The position numbers and the translations under genes were made by a program. From positions 1,109,501 through 1,173,500 of the forward strand of contig CATNEN010000012.1 of assembly GCA_950097015.1 (NCBI GenBank): a DNA stretch of 64,000 nucleotides, in the 5' to 3' direction. The notes under the pieces are model-generated. The model ran no database searches. It was not told the origin of the DNA and saw only the letters and a program-made list of their open reading frames with translations. This DNA comes from Macrostomum hystrix (lineage: Eukaryota; Platyhelminthes; Macrostomidae). Of the stretch, positions 45,543 through 57,465 are shown piece by piece (positions within the stretch are counted from its first letter, which is position 1; every line of letters starts with the position of its first letter).

Positions 45543-46666
45543 ATCAGTGCCAGTTTTCAGTAGTTTTTCAGTTGTAAAAGGGTGTTGAGTTAAGTTGAAG
45601 AGAAAATTTCTTGGCTTGCTTGTATATTTGGGCACTGAGTCCGCAACCAAAACATTGCAAGGACACAGCAGTACAGTGGGCTCCTGTTTGTGTTTAATTG
45701 TCCAATACTTTGGAAATCTCTGGGAAGAAATCTTTAAATACTTTCCACTGCTGCCGTTTCTTGTTCTTACTAGCTATTTTGTTTATTCTGCCCATACTCG
45801 CAGGCAGAAGTGGACTGCCAATTAGGTATAGGCGAATGCGACAAGAGCCACGAGTGACCTCAGGCCCAGCTGCATTGAGCAGATGTTGCTGCCGGACAAG
45901 TGCTTGGGCACTCCGGCTAACATCCGGGCCATTGGTCGCATCTTCGTTGGGCGCTTGTTTCCAGGAAGTGTTTTTCCTTCAATTTCTTGCCTAGCTCTAA
46001 TGACGGCCCTCGGGGACAATCGATTCCAGAAGTCTCCGCCTAAACACGACAGGGGCAAGGTTTCAATGGCATTTCACGGCTCGCCGGGTCGAGATAAACA
46101 GTCGCTGAGAAGACGCAGGGCTAGAGGGCCTGAAGTGTCCTTCCTCCTGTCTTAATTGGTGCTATAGGTTGCTCTCGTGTCCCCCCCACACGGGGAGTGT
46201 TGGCAAAGCCAATTATCTGCGGACAGATGAGCTTAGAGGTTCAAGTGAGGATTAGCACTGCGAGAGAGCCTCAGGCAATGCGGATGTTGTTAGTGTCAGA
46301 CTCACAATCTGAGTTCCAGCGAGCTGGACAAACTGGACTTGGCTGTGTCATAAACTATCTCTTCAGGTACCGACCTGAATATAGATTAATTTCATCAGGA
46401 TTTAAACATTTTCTGAGCAAATTAGCTATTTTTTAATTAGCTAGAATAGGCTTTTTCTGGCCTAATCTAAGTGAATGCATTGAAAGCTCCATTCTATTTT
46501 TCATCCGCGTCCATTGGCTGCCGCTGTTCAGCCAATCAGAGAGCAGTCAAAATGCGTCAATCGGCCCAGCAAAGGAAGAGAAAAATAAGATCAAAAAGAC
46601 ACATTCACCTTCCACATCCACCGTTCACAATCTGACAGTCGCATCAAACCTTCTGCACAGCTGGAA
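45543..46666. other. Upstream region of the neprilysin-like gene
   Basis: GC-richer than its surroundings. Frames at 45698-46155 have no known domain. CCAAT-type boxes (AGCCAATCAGAG near 46530, CATTGGCTG near 46513) lie about 140-150 bp upstream of the ATG at 46667 and are plausible promoter elements. Confidence 0.45.
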
Positions 46667-49054
46667 ATGCCTTCTTTGCAGCACCCGGAAGTTCAAAACG
46701 CCACAAACGGCTCCAAGCGTCGAAGTCAGGACAACGTCGCCACGATTATTGAACAGACTGCCGCCCTGATGCCAGCTTCGGGCGCGGCGGCGACTACATC
46801 GCGCAGCAGCACCGAGGAGGTCTCCTCCGGAGGCGAGCCGGGTGTTGACTCCGAAACCGGACTGCGCACTGGCAAGCAGCTGGCTGCGAAAGGCGGCAGC
46901 GGTGGATCAGTAGAGATTCGCGGACGCTGTCGAGCTCGAACCTGCATCCTGAGCGCGGCTGTCGTGCTCTTAGCTGGTGGTCTGGCAGCCCTGTGCGTGC
47001 TCTACTTTGTTGTCGGCCCAGCGCGGGGCTTCGGCTTCAGTCTGGCCGGCAAAGGCGGCGCTGTGGCCAGTGCCCTGGTCGATTCTGCTAGGAACTGCGC
47101 TGTTGTCGCTCCGGTCGTCGCCACAATGTCGTCATCGTCCGAAGCCAACCAGGCCTATATGCGATCTGAAGAATCACCGTGTCGAAGCTTCTATCGACAC
47201 GCCTGCGGCGGCTTTGCCGACGGAGCCAATGGTGGCGTTGCGCTGCGCTGGACTGGCGAAGGAGTGCAGCGACGCGTCAGCGCCATCGATCAGGCCGGTC
47301 GACGCATCCGCGACAGCCTCCTTGAGTCGCTGCTGTTGCACAAAGAGCAGCAGCTCGCCACCACTGCTCCCCATCGCTACCCGTCCTGGAAGACAGCCGT
47401 CGGAAATCTGACAGCGGTATGCGCACGCAGGCCAGTGACACTGACGCCCGAGGAGCTGCGAAGCATGTTTGCCGACCGGCGCCGGTTCGCTCAGACGGCC
47501 CTACTTTCCAGCCGTTCTGCCGCCTGGGGTGTCGACGACTCACCGGAGCGGGTCCTGGCTCAGTTCGCTGCTCACGGCCTTCCCGTTGCCGTCGAAGTTG
47601 CTCCGCTTGAGCCATCGTCATCATCGCCGCCTTCACCGAGTTTACTTCCAATCTGTCTGCGACCCGCGCGACCGGCGCTCCCGCCGATGCCGCGCGACCG
47701 CATGCACCGCCTGGTTGCCGCAGCATTTGAGGCGATGGGCCGCGGCGTGCCGTACATCATCGCCGATAAGATCCTGGCCCTGCACGCCGGCCTGCACAAC
47801 ATCCTGCGACAATCCGAGGAGACCGACTCAATGAAGGCACAAGAGGTGCGACCCTTGGCCTCGCTGCATGCGTTGTTCCCGAACGGCCGTTTCGGCTTGG
47901 AAGCCTTCCTGCGCGAGCTGCTCGCCGGAGAACCGGAAACTGGACGGCCGACACCGTCAACTACAGTCAGCTACGCCTCCGCCTGCGTGACAGACGAGAG
48001 GACGGTTGCCGAAGCTATCAAATTGGCGTCCGGCCAGGACCCGGACACGCTGATTGGCTACGCGCTTGTCAACTCGCTGGCTGGGCTGCGTCCTCGGCTT
48101 GGTCATCTCATGCCTCAGATCTTACTGCGCCAGCTGGCTGCAGATGAGACTGAAAATCCGCCGAAGCCTGCACAGCTACCGGATGCTTGTCTCGACACGG
48201 TGCTGGCGCTGTTTCCGCGAGTTGTGCACCGCGTGCTGGCCGACAAGCATCCGCTAGGCTCGGCGACAAGCCTGACGCAGCGAATCCGCGCAGCATTGGC
48301 TGATGTTGGCGTAGCAAACGGAGGCGGGCAGATCCTCGATCCGTACCTGACCGGCGCCAGTGACAATGTCTACGATGATGCAACAATGTCGGCGCTGTAC
48401 GGTGAGCTCTACCTGCCGGATTCTCAGTCTAGCGAAGGCTATCAGGGCCTGCTGCTGTCGGCTCTGCGTCAGGCGCATTTGGCGCCGATCCGAGCTGCCA
48501 TCCGCGGTCACTCGACGATTCCGCTTCCATTGGCGTCAGAGCCGCTGCTTCTGGCTCGTGATCTGGCACTGGCTGAGCCCACCCACCTGAATGTCGGCAG
48601 TGAGCTGCCGCTGCACTTTTACCTCTCATCTCTGGACGGTGCTCAGTTCTCATTGTTGCTGGCTCGCCAGATGTTGCAGCAGTCGCAGCTGCCACCGAAG
48701 GAGCTCCTAGCTCTGCGCGGCTGCCCCAGCGTCGATACGGCGACCGCCGGCCGTCTGGTGTCCTTGCGGCTCAGTCTGCGTGCAGCCATTGCTGTGGCCA
48801 AGGCATCCAGCGATTCCAGCTTCGATGAGAGTCGCTGGCGCGGCTTCTTCCTCCGCTCCGGGCAGCTGCTGTGCCAGAGGTTCGCCTCGCCGGCTGACTC
48901 TGCCGCAGCTGCCTCCGGCGTCGACTGGGCCTTCGGCCAGCTGCCGGCCTTGCGACGAGTGTTCCAGTGCGCCGCCGATGAGGCGAAGGCGACGATGCCA
49001 AGCGACGCCGATCGAAGGGGCTGCCCGGACATTGCAGCCGGACGCCTTGAATAG
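46667..49054 (+). CDS. Neprilysin (M13)-like type II membrane protein lacking the zinc site
   Basis: 795 residues in one exon. A Ser/Thr/Ala-rich cytoplasmic N-terminus is followed by one membrane segment (about 93-117, ILSAAVVLLAGGLAALCVLY) and a large ectodomain. The M13 opening signature is at 171-182 (PCRSFYRHACGG). A middle region resembles the M13 N-domain, and the end has RWRGFFLRSGQLLCQRF and FQC...DRRGC, which fit the family's FF..AQ.WC and final cysteines. The stretch where HExxH and ExxxD should lie has neither motif, and NAYY is also absent. M13 enzymes cleave peptides at the cell surface; this member should be inactive as a zinc protease. The lack of introns contrasts with neighbouring genes and is compatible with a retrocopy. 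AATAAA occurs at 49291. Confidence 0.65.
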   Translation: MPSLQHPEVQNATNGSKRRSQDNVATIIEQTAALMPASGAAATTSRSSTEEVSSGGEPGVDSETGLRTGKQLAAKGGSGGSVEIRGRCRARTCILSAAVVLLAGGLAALCVLYFVVGPARGFGFSLAGKGGAVASALVDSARNCAVVAPVVATMSSSSEANQAYMRSEESPCRSFYRHACGGFADGANGGVALRWTGEGVQRRVSAIDQAGRRIRDSLLESLLLHKEQQLATTAPHRYPSWKTAVGNLTAVCARRPVTLTPEELRSMFADRRRFAQTALLSSRSAAWGVDDSPERVLAQFAAHGLPVAVEVAPLEPSSSSPPSPSLLPICLRPARPALPPMPRDRMHRLVAAAFEAMGRGVPYIIADKILALHAGLHNILRQSEETDSMKAQEVRPLASLHALFPNGRFGLEAFLRELLAGEPETGRPTPSTTVSYASACVTDERTVAEAIKLASGQDPDTLIGYALVNSLAGLRPRLGHLMPQILLRQLAADETENPPKPAQLPDACLDTVLALFPRVVHRVLADKHPLGSATSLTQRIRAALADVGVANGGGQILDPYLTGASDNVYDDATMSALYGELYLPDSQSSEGYQGLLLSALRQAHLAPIRAAIRGHSTIPLPLASEPLLLARDLALAEPTHLNVGSELPLHFYLSSLDGAQFSLLLARQMLQQSQLPPKELLALRGCPSVDTATAGRLVSLRLSLRAAIAVAKASSDSSFDESRWRGFFLRSGQLLCQRFASPADSAAAASGVDWAFGQLPALRRVFQCAADEAKATMPSDADRRGCPDIAAGRLE

Positions 49055-49796
49055 GCTCTGACAGATAATTATTGAATGTCAAGCCTGACAAAAAGCTGTT
49101 TTGTAAAGCTTAGCAACACTATTAGCACATTGATCTCCTTTCAATGCTAGATCGAAGTTGACCCCTGAAGCACTGATTACCTCGACAATGAAAATTCGCT
49201 AAATATGTCTCGTGTTTCTTGTTTTTTTTCCCACACTTCTCTCATTTAGTTTTATTCGAATAGGTCTTTAAGGTGATTTTTTGGTCAAATAATAAAATGC
49301 TTTTCGAATTGTTTGTTTCCTACTGAACCCAATTCACAGCTATTCGAGTGTAATTATAAAAGCTCATTGTTTTCTTGTTTTTTTTCTTTACTGTTATTAG
49401 CTTTAATTGTTTGTTTTCATAGCCTGTGTTTTACAACTCATTTTTATTTAATTACACGAGTGTGCTTGTAAGCTTTTTATAGTATCAGAGTGCAGCTGGC
49501 TGGCGGCAATTTCTGCTGATTAAACCATTTTTGTCGATGTCGCTACTGTTTACGCCCATTGTCTAAATGTATGTCTTCAAAATGATTGACTTTTTAAATA
49601 TACCTTCGATATAAATAGACTAACATTTGCTGAAGCATTGGTGTGCAAGAAAAAGCTAAATTTGTGAGCTATTTGTGAATACTTTTGACATCTCGATTGC
49701 CCCAATGGCATTTACAAGTTGAGTCGTTTATTCACACTAAGACAGTGTTTAGGCACAACAAAACGATGGAGTATCAGATTTCAGTGTCAACAGATT
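49055..49796. other. 3' region of the neprilysin-like gene
   Basis: AT-rich, no gene. A polyadenylation signal AATAAA lies at 49291-49296, about 240 bp after the stop codon. Confidence 0.6.
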
Positions 49797-50345
49797 TACC
49801 ACTTGTGTCAGTGGATGAGTATCTATTGTGTCAGTGGATGAGTATCTATTGTGTCAGTGGATGAGTATCTATTGTGTCAGTGGATGAGTATCTATTGTGT
49901 CAGTGGATGAGTATCTACTTGTGTCAGTGGATGAGTATCTATTGTGTCAGTGGATGAGTATCTATTGTGTCAGTGGATGAGTATCTATTGTGTCAGTGGA
50001 TGAGTATCTATTGTGTCAGTGGATGAGTATCTATTGTGTCAGTGGATGAGTATCTATTGTGTCAGTGGATGAGTATCTATTGTGTCAGTGGATGAGTATC
50101 TATTGTGTCAGTGGATGAGTATCTATTGTGTCAGTGGATGAGTATCTATTGTGTCAGTGGATGAGTATCTATTGTGTCAGTGGATGAGTATCTACTGTGT
50201 CAGTGGATGAGTATCTATTGTGTCAGTGGATGTATCTCTATTGTGTCAGTGGACGTATCTCTATTGTGTCAGTGGACGTATCTCTATTGTGTCAGTGGAT
50301 GTATCTGATTTGTGTCAGTGGATGTATCTGATTTGTGTCAGTGCA
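49797..50345. repeat. 23-bp minisatellite, first block
   Basis: About 22 copies of TGTGTCAGTGGATGAGTATC plus TAT, drifting after 50220 to a shorter GGATGTATCTCTAT form that leads into the next block. Confidence 0.95.
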
Positions 50346-50369
50346 GGATGTATCTCTATTGTGTCAGGA

Positions 50370-50692
50370 GATGTGTCCGCTACAGTGTCTGTAGATGTGT
50401 CTCTACTGTGTCTGTAGATGTGTCTCTACTGTGTCTGTAGATGTGTCTCTACTGTGTCTGTAGATGTGTCTCTACTGTGTCTGTAGATGTGTCTCTACTG
50501 TGTCTGTAGATGTGTCTCTACTGTGTCTGTAGATGTGTCTCTACTGTGTCTGTAGATGTGTCTCTACTGTGTCTGTAGATGTATCTCTACTGTGTCTGTA
50601 GATGTGTCTCTACTGTGTCTGTAGATGTGTCTCTACTGTGTCTGTAGATGTGTCTCTACTGCGTCTGTAGATGTGTCTCTACTGTGTCTGAT
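50370..50692. repeat. 23-bp minisatellite, second block
   Basis: About 14 copies of TGTCTGTAGATGTGTCTCTA plus CTG. The resemblance to the first block (TGTSWGTRGATG) suggests one array that diverged and re-amplified. Confidence 0.95.
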
Positions 50693-52492
50693 TACAGTGT
50701 ATGATTATTTTTTATTGAACTAAGATATAGAATTAACAGTTATAAAATTAGATAAGATGAAATAATGGTCATTCACATATCTCAAATTTTTCGATGTCTT
50801 CACAATTAGATATTAGAGGAAGCGGCCGTGTGGTCACTTTATTAAAGCAACTTAACCGAATATAAATGATCTATCCGAATATGATAATTGCAAAAGGCAA
50901 ACAAGGAGGTTGGCACCTATCACCAGCTCTCCAGTTCGACCCAATTGAATTCGTATTGAATGCAATAATTTAGACTTAAAATCAAGCCGCAGTGTTATTT
51001 CATTGTCACGTGACCTCACACAATGCAACACACAATACGGGCGAGACTAGGAATCGAACCCTGCCGTTCCATTGGGAAAAGGAATGTCCCGATGCCGCTC
51101 GGGGGATGGAGCGGAAAATGAGCCCGACTTGGCTCGCATTTTTCCCAATGTCTGATTGATGAGGCGTGGGGGTCGGTCTGATCTGTCTATATTTTTCTCC
51201 CTTCCTTTAGGATAATTTTAGGGATCAAAAGGCGAAATTCTCTCTAAATCAAAGTCAGATGGGACTCCATTTGCCCCTATGCTTCCTCCTTTCTTAGTTT
51301 TGAACCATCTTTCATGAATAAATTGCACAATGGTCCCATGTGCATGAAGCAGTGACTAATTAGCCCCCTTCAGCTGCGCTGCTCAATTGCGGATGAAAAA
51401 TGGTGTGGATCAGAATAGGCTGCAAGTCTACTATAGTATTTTTTATTGAACTTGGTGGATGCAAGAAAGAATATGTGAATCATGAGTCACTTTATGTATG
51501 CGTATATAGAATATTGCCTTTCAATGAACGTTAACCGGAATATATTCCTTTCCAGACTCGGATTGACTTCATCTCGTCGAAGACGATCCATTAGTTAGCT
51601 CTGAATATCAGTCTGGCAAACTATTTTTTAAGCCTAAGTTTGGAGCAAGCAACCGATGCAGGTTCAAGGAAAATTTATATATTAGTGATCACGAAGGACA
51701 CCTCGTACACTGTTTGTACTTATGCCGATTTTCATGGCATTGGCCCGGTATGCAGAATGCTATGTAATAGGGCTAATCGGCTTAAAATTCAAGGCTTGTC
51801 TAGGATACATTGTGTGCAGAAGTGCAAAAGTTATTTTGAGAAAGTTGAAAAAGTTGATTTTAAGATCATAGACGAAACTACCCAGTCTGGACTAGCAAGT
51901 CTCGGCTAGGCTTTCTGCATGCGAGCCATTATTATTCGTCAGTAAACTTTTGGGTTTTTCAGTGGTTGCTCAGTGTTTTTAATGCGCATGTAGGCGTGTA
52001 AACTCAAATTTATACATAAAATGCATAAAAAAGACTAGACCAACAGAAACTTGCATCCAACACCCGATTTAGAATAACGATTTATTTATAAACCTGCTAA
52101 GCGTTTAACCTGAGTTTCAACACGAGTTCAATATATGCAAATATCAAACAGCGAAATGTCCGGTGCTTAAAGTTTTCGTAATCAGATTTAAACAAACTGC
52201 TAAACTGTTGTAACCAAATAAAATAATAAAAGCTAAATTTAATAAACAATTCGCACTATTTAGACACTCTATTTAAAATAAATATAATATAGACTGATAT
52301 TTTTTATAACTAGATCTACTTTACAGGGCAACGAGTATTCTTCCCTACACTTCTCTCCAGAAACCATTGACTACATTTGCACCATTTCAAATTTTCAAAG
52401 AAGCGGTTTTCTAAGTTCTCGTGTGCGCTGTTCGCGCCTGTATACACATTATTTGCTTGTGGTAACATCTTTTTGTGGTGTTATTGTTCAAA
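50693..52492. other. Upstream region of CFAP20 with a tRNA-like fragment
   Basis: No gene supported. On the minus strand 51030-51090 contains CAGGGTTCGATTCCTAGTC, a consensus B box in a T-arm-like fold, with CCCCGAGCGGCATCGG further 5' as a possible A box. It is probably a SINE or tRNA relic. A frame at 51640-51909 (89 codons) has no recognisable features. Confidence 0.45.
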
Positions 52493-54549
52493 ATGTTTAA
52501 GAACACATTTCAGAGTGGGTTCCTGTCAGTATTGTATAGTATTGGCAGCAAGCCATTGATGATCTGGGACAAAAAGGTAATTATTTTCGCCTTTTAATTA
52601 CATTTAGAAAGCATTTTAAGTATATGTCTCAATGGATTATGTACCTAAGCTATCAAAAAGTAGACCATCAGTCATTCCCACCACACCTCCCCTAACTGTG
52701 GCAGTCTTGGTCATACACAGTTTATTTTACTTGGTGTTATTAATTCAATTATACAAGCTTATTAAAAATTATCTGGTAATCTATCAATTTAAAAGAAGCA
52801 ATTAAAAACAACAATATCAACATATCTAATAGGCAGAATGTGTAGTTAGTGTGTATTAGCTATTTAAAAAATAACTTCAAAGTTGAATTAACATATCTCA
52901 ATGTTAGCATGAACACATGATGCAGGCTGCAGCCCTTCATAAAAAATCTGGGCACATTACATTAGGCATCTGGGCTAGACCTAGACTTTTTTTCAAGCTA
53001 CATACTATTTATAGCTTTATTATTACTTTCCTAATATATTCTATCAATGTTAAGTAGGCCTGACTACAAAAAGTATGTTATGCAACTTATGCAATGCTAA
53101 AAATAGCTAGCTATGGCCTATACCACTTATCAGTAGAACTTTTCTCAATTTCTCATAGGGCCTACTGATTTGTGTTCAGAGTTTATCTTTGTAATGACTG
53201 CAGTGGCTAGCTATATTTTGCTAATAGCTCAATTTTTATTTATATTACTTATATAGATATTTTTGTCTAAAACAAGTAAATTATATATGAGAAAATGCTG
53301 ATTTACAAATAATGTAAAGCATCAAGTTGCAAAATGCCAAAGTCATTCTGTTTATCAAAAAAGAAACAGATGGCTCATTACCATTTTTAAAGCATAGTCT
53401 TTGAAGTTAAAGCGCTATTTTTGCTTTTATTGGGTTCTATCAAATATTTCTTATTGCAAAGTACTAGAAAAGTTAAGAGTTTAGTTTATTTATGCCAATT
53501 ACAAGCTTTTAACCAAAAGGTACCTTGATTAACCTATTTATCAATGTGCATAGCCAGCTTTTGTATTTTTTATGTAAGTAACTATGTTTCTCTAATTAGT
53601 TGTTAAGGTAACAAGAATATTCAAAATTCAACAACAAAAGTTATTTAGCTTGTTTTTTTTCATTATTACCTTTAGTAGTTTATGGATATATAAGATCATT
53701 TTTCAAATGTTCAAATCATTTTTAGTATTTGCATGCAGCTTATATATTATAAGTAAAATAGCAAATTGATAAGGGTAGGTATTAGCCAAGTCTTGGTTAA
53801 TAAAGTTTACAAAAGCTTACAATGTCAAAATTCCCAGGTGCGCAATGGCCATATCAAGCGTATCACAGACAATGATATCCAATCACTGGTATTGGAAATT
53901 GTTGGCACCAATGTGAGCACAACTTTTATCACCTGCCCGGCTGATCCAACAAAGACTCTAGGCATCAAGCTACCATTCCTTGTGATGATTATCAAGAATT
54001 TGAAAAAGTACTTCACATTTGAAGTTCAGGTGAGTACATTGCTGCATTTATCCTCCCATCTGTTCTGTGACTATGATCCTTTGAAAAAATCCCCACTTTC
54101 TCCATCAGATCCTCGACGACAAGAACGTCAGACGCCGTTTCCGAGCCTCCAACTACCAGAGCACAACGCGAGTGAAGCCGTTCATCTGCACAATGCCGAT
54201 GCGCCTAGACGAGGGCTGGAACCAGATCCAGTTCAATTTGTCAGATTTCACTAGGCGAGCCTACGGCACCAACTACATTGAGACATTGCGCATTCAGGTC
54301 TGTTAAAGAGCTGCTGCCTGCTTATATAGTCCATTGGTTGAAGAGGCCCGTTTCGCTTATCCAACCAACCAGTCGTATCGCTGATTCTCCCAAATCTTGC
54401 AGATTCACGCCAACTGTCGCATTCGCCGCGTGTACTTCTGCGATCGTCTCTACAGCGAAGACGAACTCCCGGCCGAGTTCAAGCTCTACCTGCCCGTGCA
54501 GTCCAAGGGAGACAAGGCGCAGGGCCAGTCGATGGCGCCCAACGCCTGA
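52493..54549 (+). CDS. CFAP20: Cilia- and flagella-associated protein 20, four exons
   Basis: Exons 52493-52576, 53838-54029, 54109-54297 and 54403-54549 join in phase 0 at GT-AG borders, giving 203 residues. The sequence is almost colinear with animal CFAP20 (BUG22/GTL3): [20 protein letters not shown] at the start, [68 protein letters not shown] and [17 protein letters not shown] short C-terminal extension of about 10 residues is less conserved. The protein is an inner-junction component of axonemal doublet microtubules, needed for ciliary beating. Intron 1 is 1.26 kb and AT-rich; introns 2 and 3 are about 80-105 bp. Confidence 0.97.
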
Positions 54550-55847
54550 TGGTCGGCACAGCACAGATTGATGGCGGCGGGCTTGACAACTTCGATCTCT
54601 CTTTCTCTACGGTTCCCAACAACGTTTCTTTGTCTTGTCTAAACTCTTTCAGAAATTTCCTAATTTTATTTCTTCTGCTAAACTTTGTGTTTCTCAAAAG
54701 ATTCCAGAGCCTTCCCGCTTTTTTATATATTTTAAGATTTACTTCAAATTTGACTAAACGTTGCTTAAGAGCACTTTATACTACTAACTTGACTTGTAAA
54801 GTAGTTTAATATGTGCTTGCGTTACCTTTTTCTTTACCGACTTTAATTGAAAGTTCAAATTAGTGACATTGTACATTACGCAGACTAATTGTGGTTCCTA
54901 ATGTGGATAATTAATAATTAATAAAAGCCATCCAAGTGTATCTGTATTAGTTTTGTTACTTACCTTTGCTTGTTTTGCTAAATTAGGAGAGGCTGACATC
55001 GAAGAGGGGTGGAGATGCAAAATGAACAACTCTACGGACCTTGTTGCTTCACTTCTGCTTTGCAGTGTCCTTAATTTATTGCATTCCTGGGCCTTAGTTA
55101 TCACAGGTTCATTATATGCTTTCCTAATTGGCTTGCGTTGGATAGGCCACGCATGTTATTTTTATTCTTAATAACTGATTTGAGTTTTTGCGCGTCGAAT
55201 ACAGATTGTTAAGCTTTTAGAATGGGTGTGAGTGTATTTGCAAAGTACATACGACACTCCGGGTGAAAAGTTAAATAAATGCTGAAATGGTATGAAATTT
55301 CATTTTTATTACAAAATCGTCGATAACTACGTATTAACCTGTTTCCAGACTTATATATCTCTTTAGACTTTTGACTGTTCAATTCAAAAAATCGCTTGAC
55401 AACGAGTGAGCCAACTTGCTACTGATGAAATAGGTTAGTAGTATGTTGCGCATAATTGCAACTTTTATAAAGTCTTAATTTCTGTGCGCAAAGAATTGAG
55501 ACAATTAAGGATGGATTGAAAATCGAAGTGATTACAGTATCGCAGATCGTGCATGCAAAATTGTGCTGAGCGAACCGGACCGAATGTGCATCTCACATGG
55601 CTTTTCAAAAGTGACACCACAGGTCTTTATAGTTGCCTTGATACTTCCTTGACTTGTTAAATAGGAGCACTTGCACTAGCAAGATTTGACCCACTTCGTG
55701 GCGCACAAACGCTTTCATTTAAATCTCATTATTTCCTAATTTTGCTTGCTGTGTATTTTAACATATAAAAATATATATTAACAACAGTCCAGTAGTTATA
55801 ACACGCCTCGATTAGCAAATCCCCCTTAGAAATAGGCTCCTCCCATG
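54550..55847. other. 3' region of CFAP20 and intergenic spacer
   Basis: No further gene. AATAAA motifs at about 54919 and 55274 could end the CFAP20 transcript. Confidence 0.55.
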
Positions 55848-56272
55848 CGTGGGGCACGCATAAGAGGGAGGTATTGGGCTGAGAGACAACGCCTGCGCCC
55901 AGCCAATCAGGTGGCGGTGCGGGCCACGCATAAGAGGGAGGTATTGGGCTGAGAGACAACGCCTGCGCCCAGCCAATCAGGTGGCGGCGTGGGGCACGCA
56001 TAAGAGGGAGGTATTGGGCTGAGAGACAACGCCTGCGCCCAGCCAATCAGGTGGCGGTGCGGGGCACGCATAAGAGGGAGGTATTGGGCTGAGAGACAAC
56101 GCCTGCGCCCAGCCAATCAGGTGGCGGTGCGGGGCACGCATAAGAGGGAGGTATTGGGCTGAGAGACAACGCCTGCGCCCAGCCAATCAGGTGGCGGTGC
56201 GGGGCACGCATAAGAGGGAGGTATTGGGCTGACAGACAACGCCTGCGCCCAGCCAATCAGGTGGCGGTGCGA
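55848..56272. repeat. 70-bp repeat, six copies, each with a CCAAT box
   Basis: Near-identical 70-bp units (GGGCACGCATAAGAGGGAGG..., GCCCAGCCAATCAGGTGGCG). Every unit holds AGCCAATCAG, an excellent NF-Y type CCAAT box, and GC-rich flanks. A final unit leads into GC-rich unique sequence (56270-56370). Alternatively it may be just a minisatellite. Confidence 0.95.
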
Positions 56273-57376
56273 AGCACACAGAGCGAGGGGACGGAGAGAA
56301 AGGCGAGAGACAAAAGACCGAGCTACCTCAGCTTGAAATCAGCCTGGTGGGCAGCCCGACACTGCCTAACAGCCTCAGAAGCACAGGCACTTGAACTGTA
56401 TCAATAATTTAGTTTGATTTACTGCAAAGTGATCTAAGCTTTGCAAATTCGGGGGGGAACAGCTCATTCGACGACGCATTCCACTACCTATGAGAATTAT
56501 TTAAGCTATTTTATAATTATTTCAATTCAGCTAAGAGACAGAAAGAATTAATGTGATAGTTGAAATTAAATAATATATTCATTAATGCAATACAAAATTC
56601 ATTTATACATATCGAGAAAAAAGCACGATTGTGATCGAAAATTCAAATGTATGCATGTTGGTGGAGGGAATAAAACGTGTTGATTTCTATTCCTTATCCT
56701 CATACTGTATATCGATTCGGAGAATGAAAGCTGTCAGTTAAACGGGAGCAGGCTGTCTATATATGTATAACAATAGGGAAGGCGGTAATTCATGGAGCCA
56801 TATGGCCATGATATACAAAAATGCAGCTGCACACGTGAGCTGTGCTCATTACCCACTTAGCTGTATTATAGCCACCCGCTGCCGCACCCAGCAAACCAGG
56901 CGGACAGGTTCGTGAACTAAAAATAATAGATTAGTAAATGTACAGTATACAAAAGCTCGATAAAAATGCTTTTAAGAGAGACAGAACCGACAATTTATGG
57001 TTGGGCTTATTATGGCCGTTCTCAACCCCCTTCCCCAGAAGCATCGTTTTTGCTTTTGCAGCTGTCTGAATGCGGCTCGGTGTAAACACTTTCTTATTAG
57101 ATTTTTTAACCCTGTGCTCAACTCAACTCTACAGAATAGCTCATATACTGCGGACTAAAAATAGCAGAATGGAAGGCAGCTAAATTGGCCACGGGGGTCA
57201 CGCTGGGAGCTCTAAAGCTACTTGAAGCGTGTGCATATGCAAGTTGCCACACGACAGTTGCAAACACGTGCTTAACCCGAAGCCCGTGCGCGTCTGTCCT
57301 AACTCACTTCTCAATCTCATCTGCCGTAGTCTTGGCCAATGGAAAATAAGCTTCAACTTAGTGGCTCGCCGTCCTT
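56273..57376. other. Intergenic region upstream of the secreted-peptide gene
   Basis: No gene seen. AT-rich with dense stops after about 56400. Confidence 0.5.
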
Positions 57377-57383
57377 TATAAAA
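57377..57383 (+). promoter_or_regulatory. TATA box (TATAAAA)
   Basis: It lies 89 bp upstream of the ATG at 57466, leaving about 60 bp for a short 5' leader. It is the clearest core promoter in the window and fits a highly expressed small secreted product. Confidence 0.65.
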
Positions 57384-57465
57384 TAGACACACTGAAACTG
57401 CTTCTGTTCCAAGCCCAGAGCCACCGAGAGTCTGCTATCTGGCTGAATCTTTCCCACGCAAAGGC

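Noticed and set aside
45099-45563. ISPCL-repeat frame and opposite MRQGE-repeat frame
   Set aside because: 15-bp array open on both strands by arithmetic.
51640-51909. 89-codon plus frame upstream of CFAP20
   Set aside because: No domain, signal peptide or splice-linked continuation that I could support.
55729-56256. Minus frames of about 69 codons repeated every 70 bp
   Set aside because: Artefacts of the 70-bp array; each merely restarts in the next unit.
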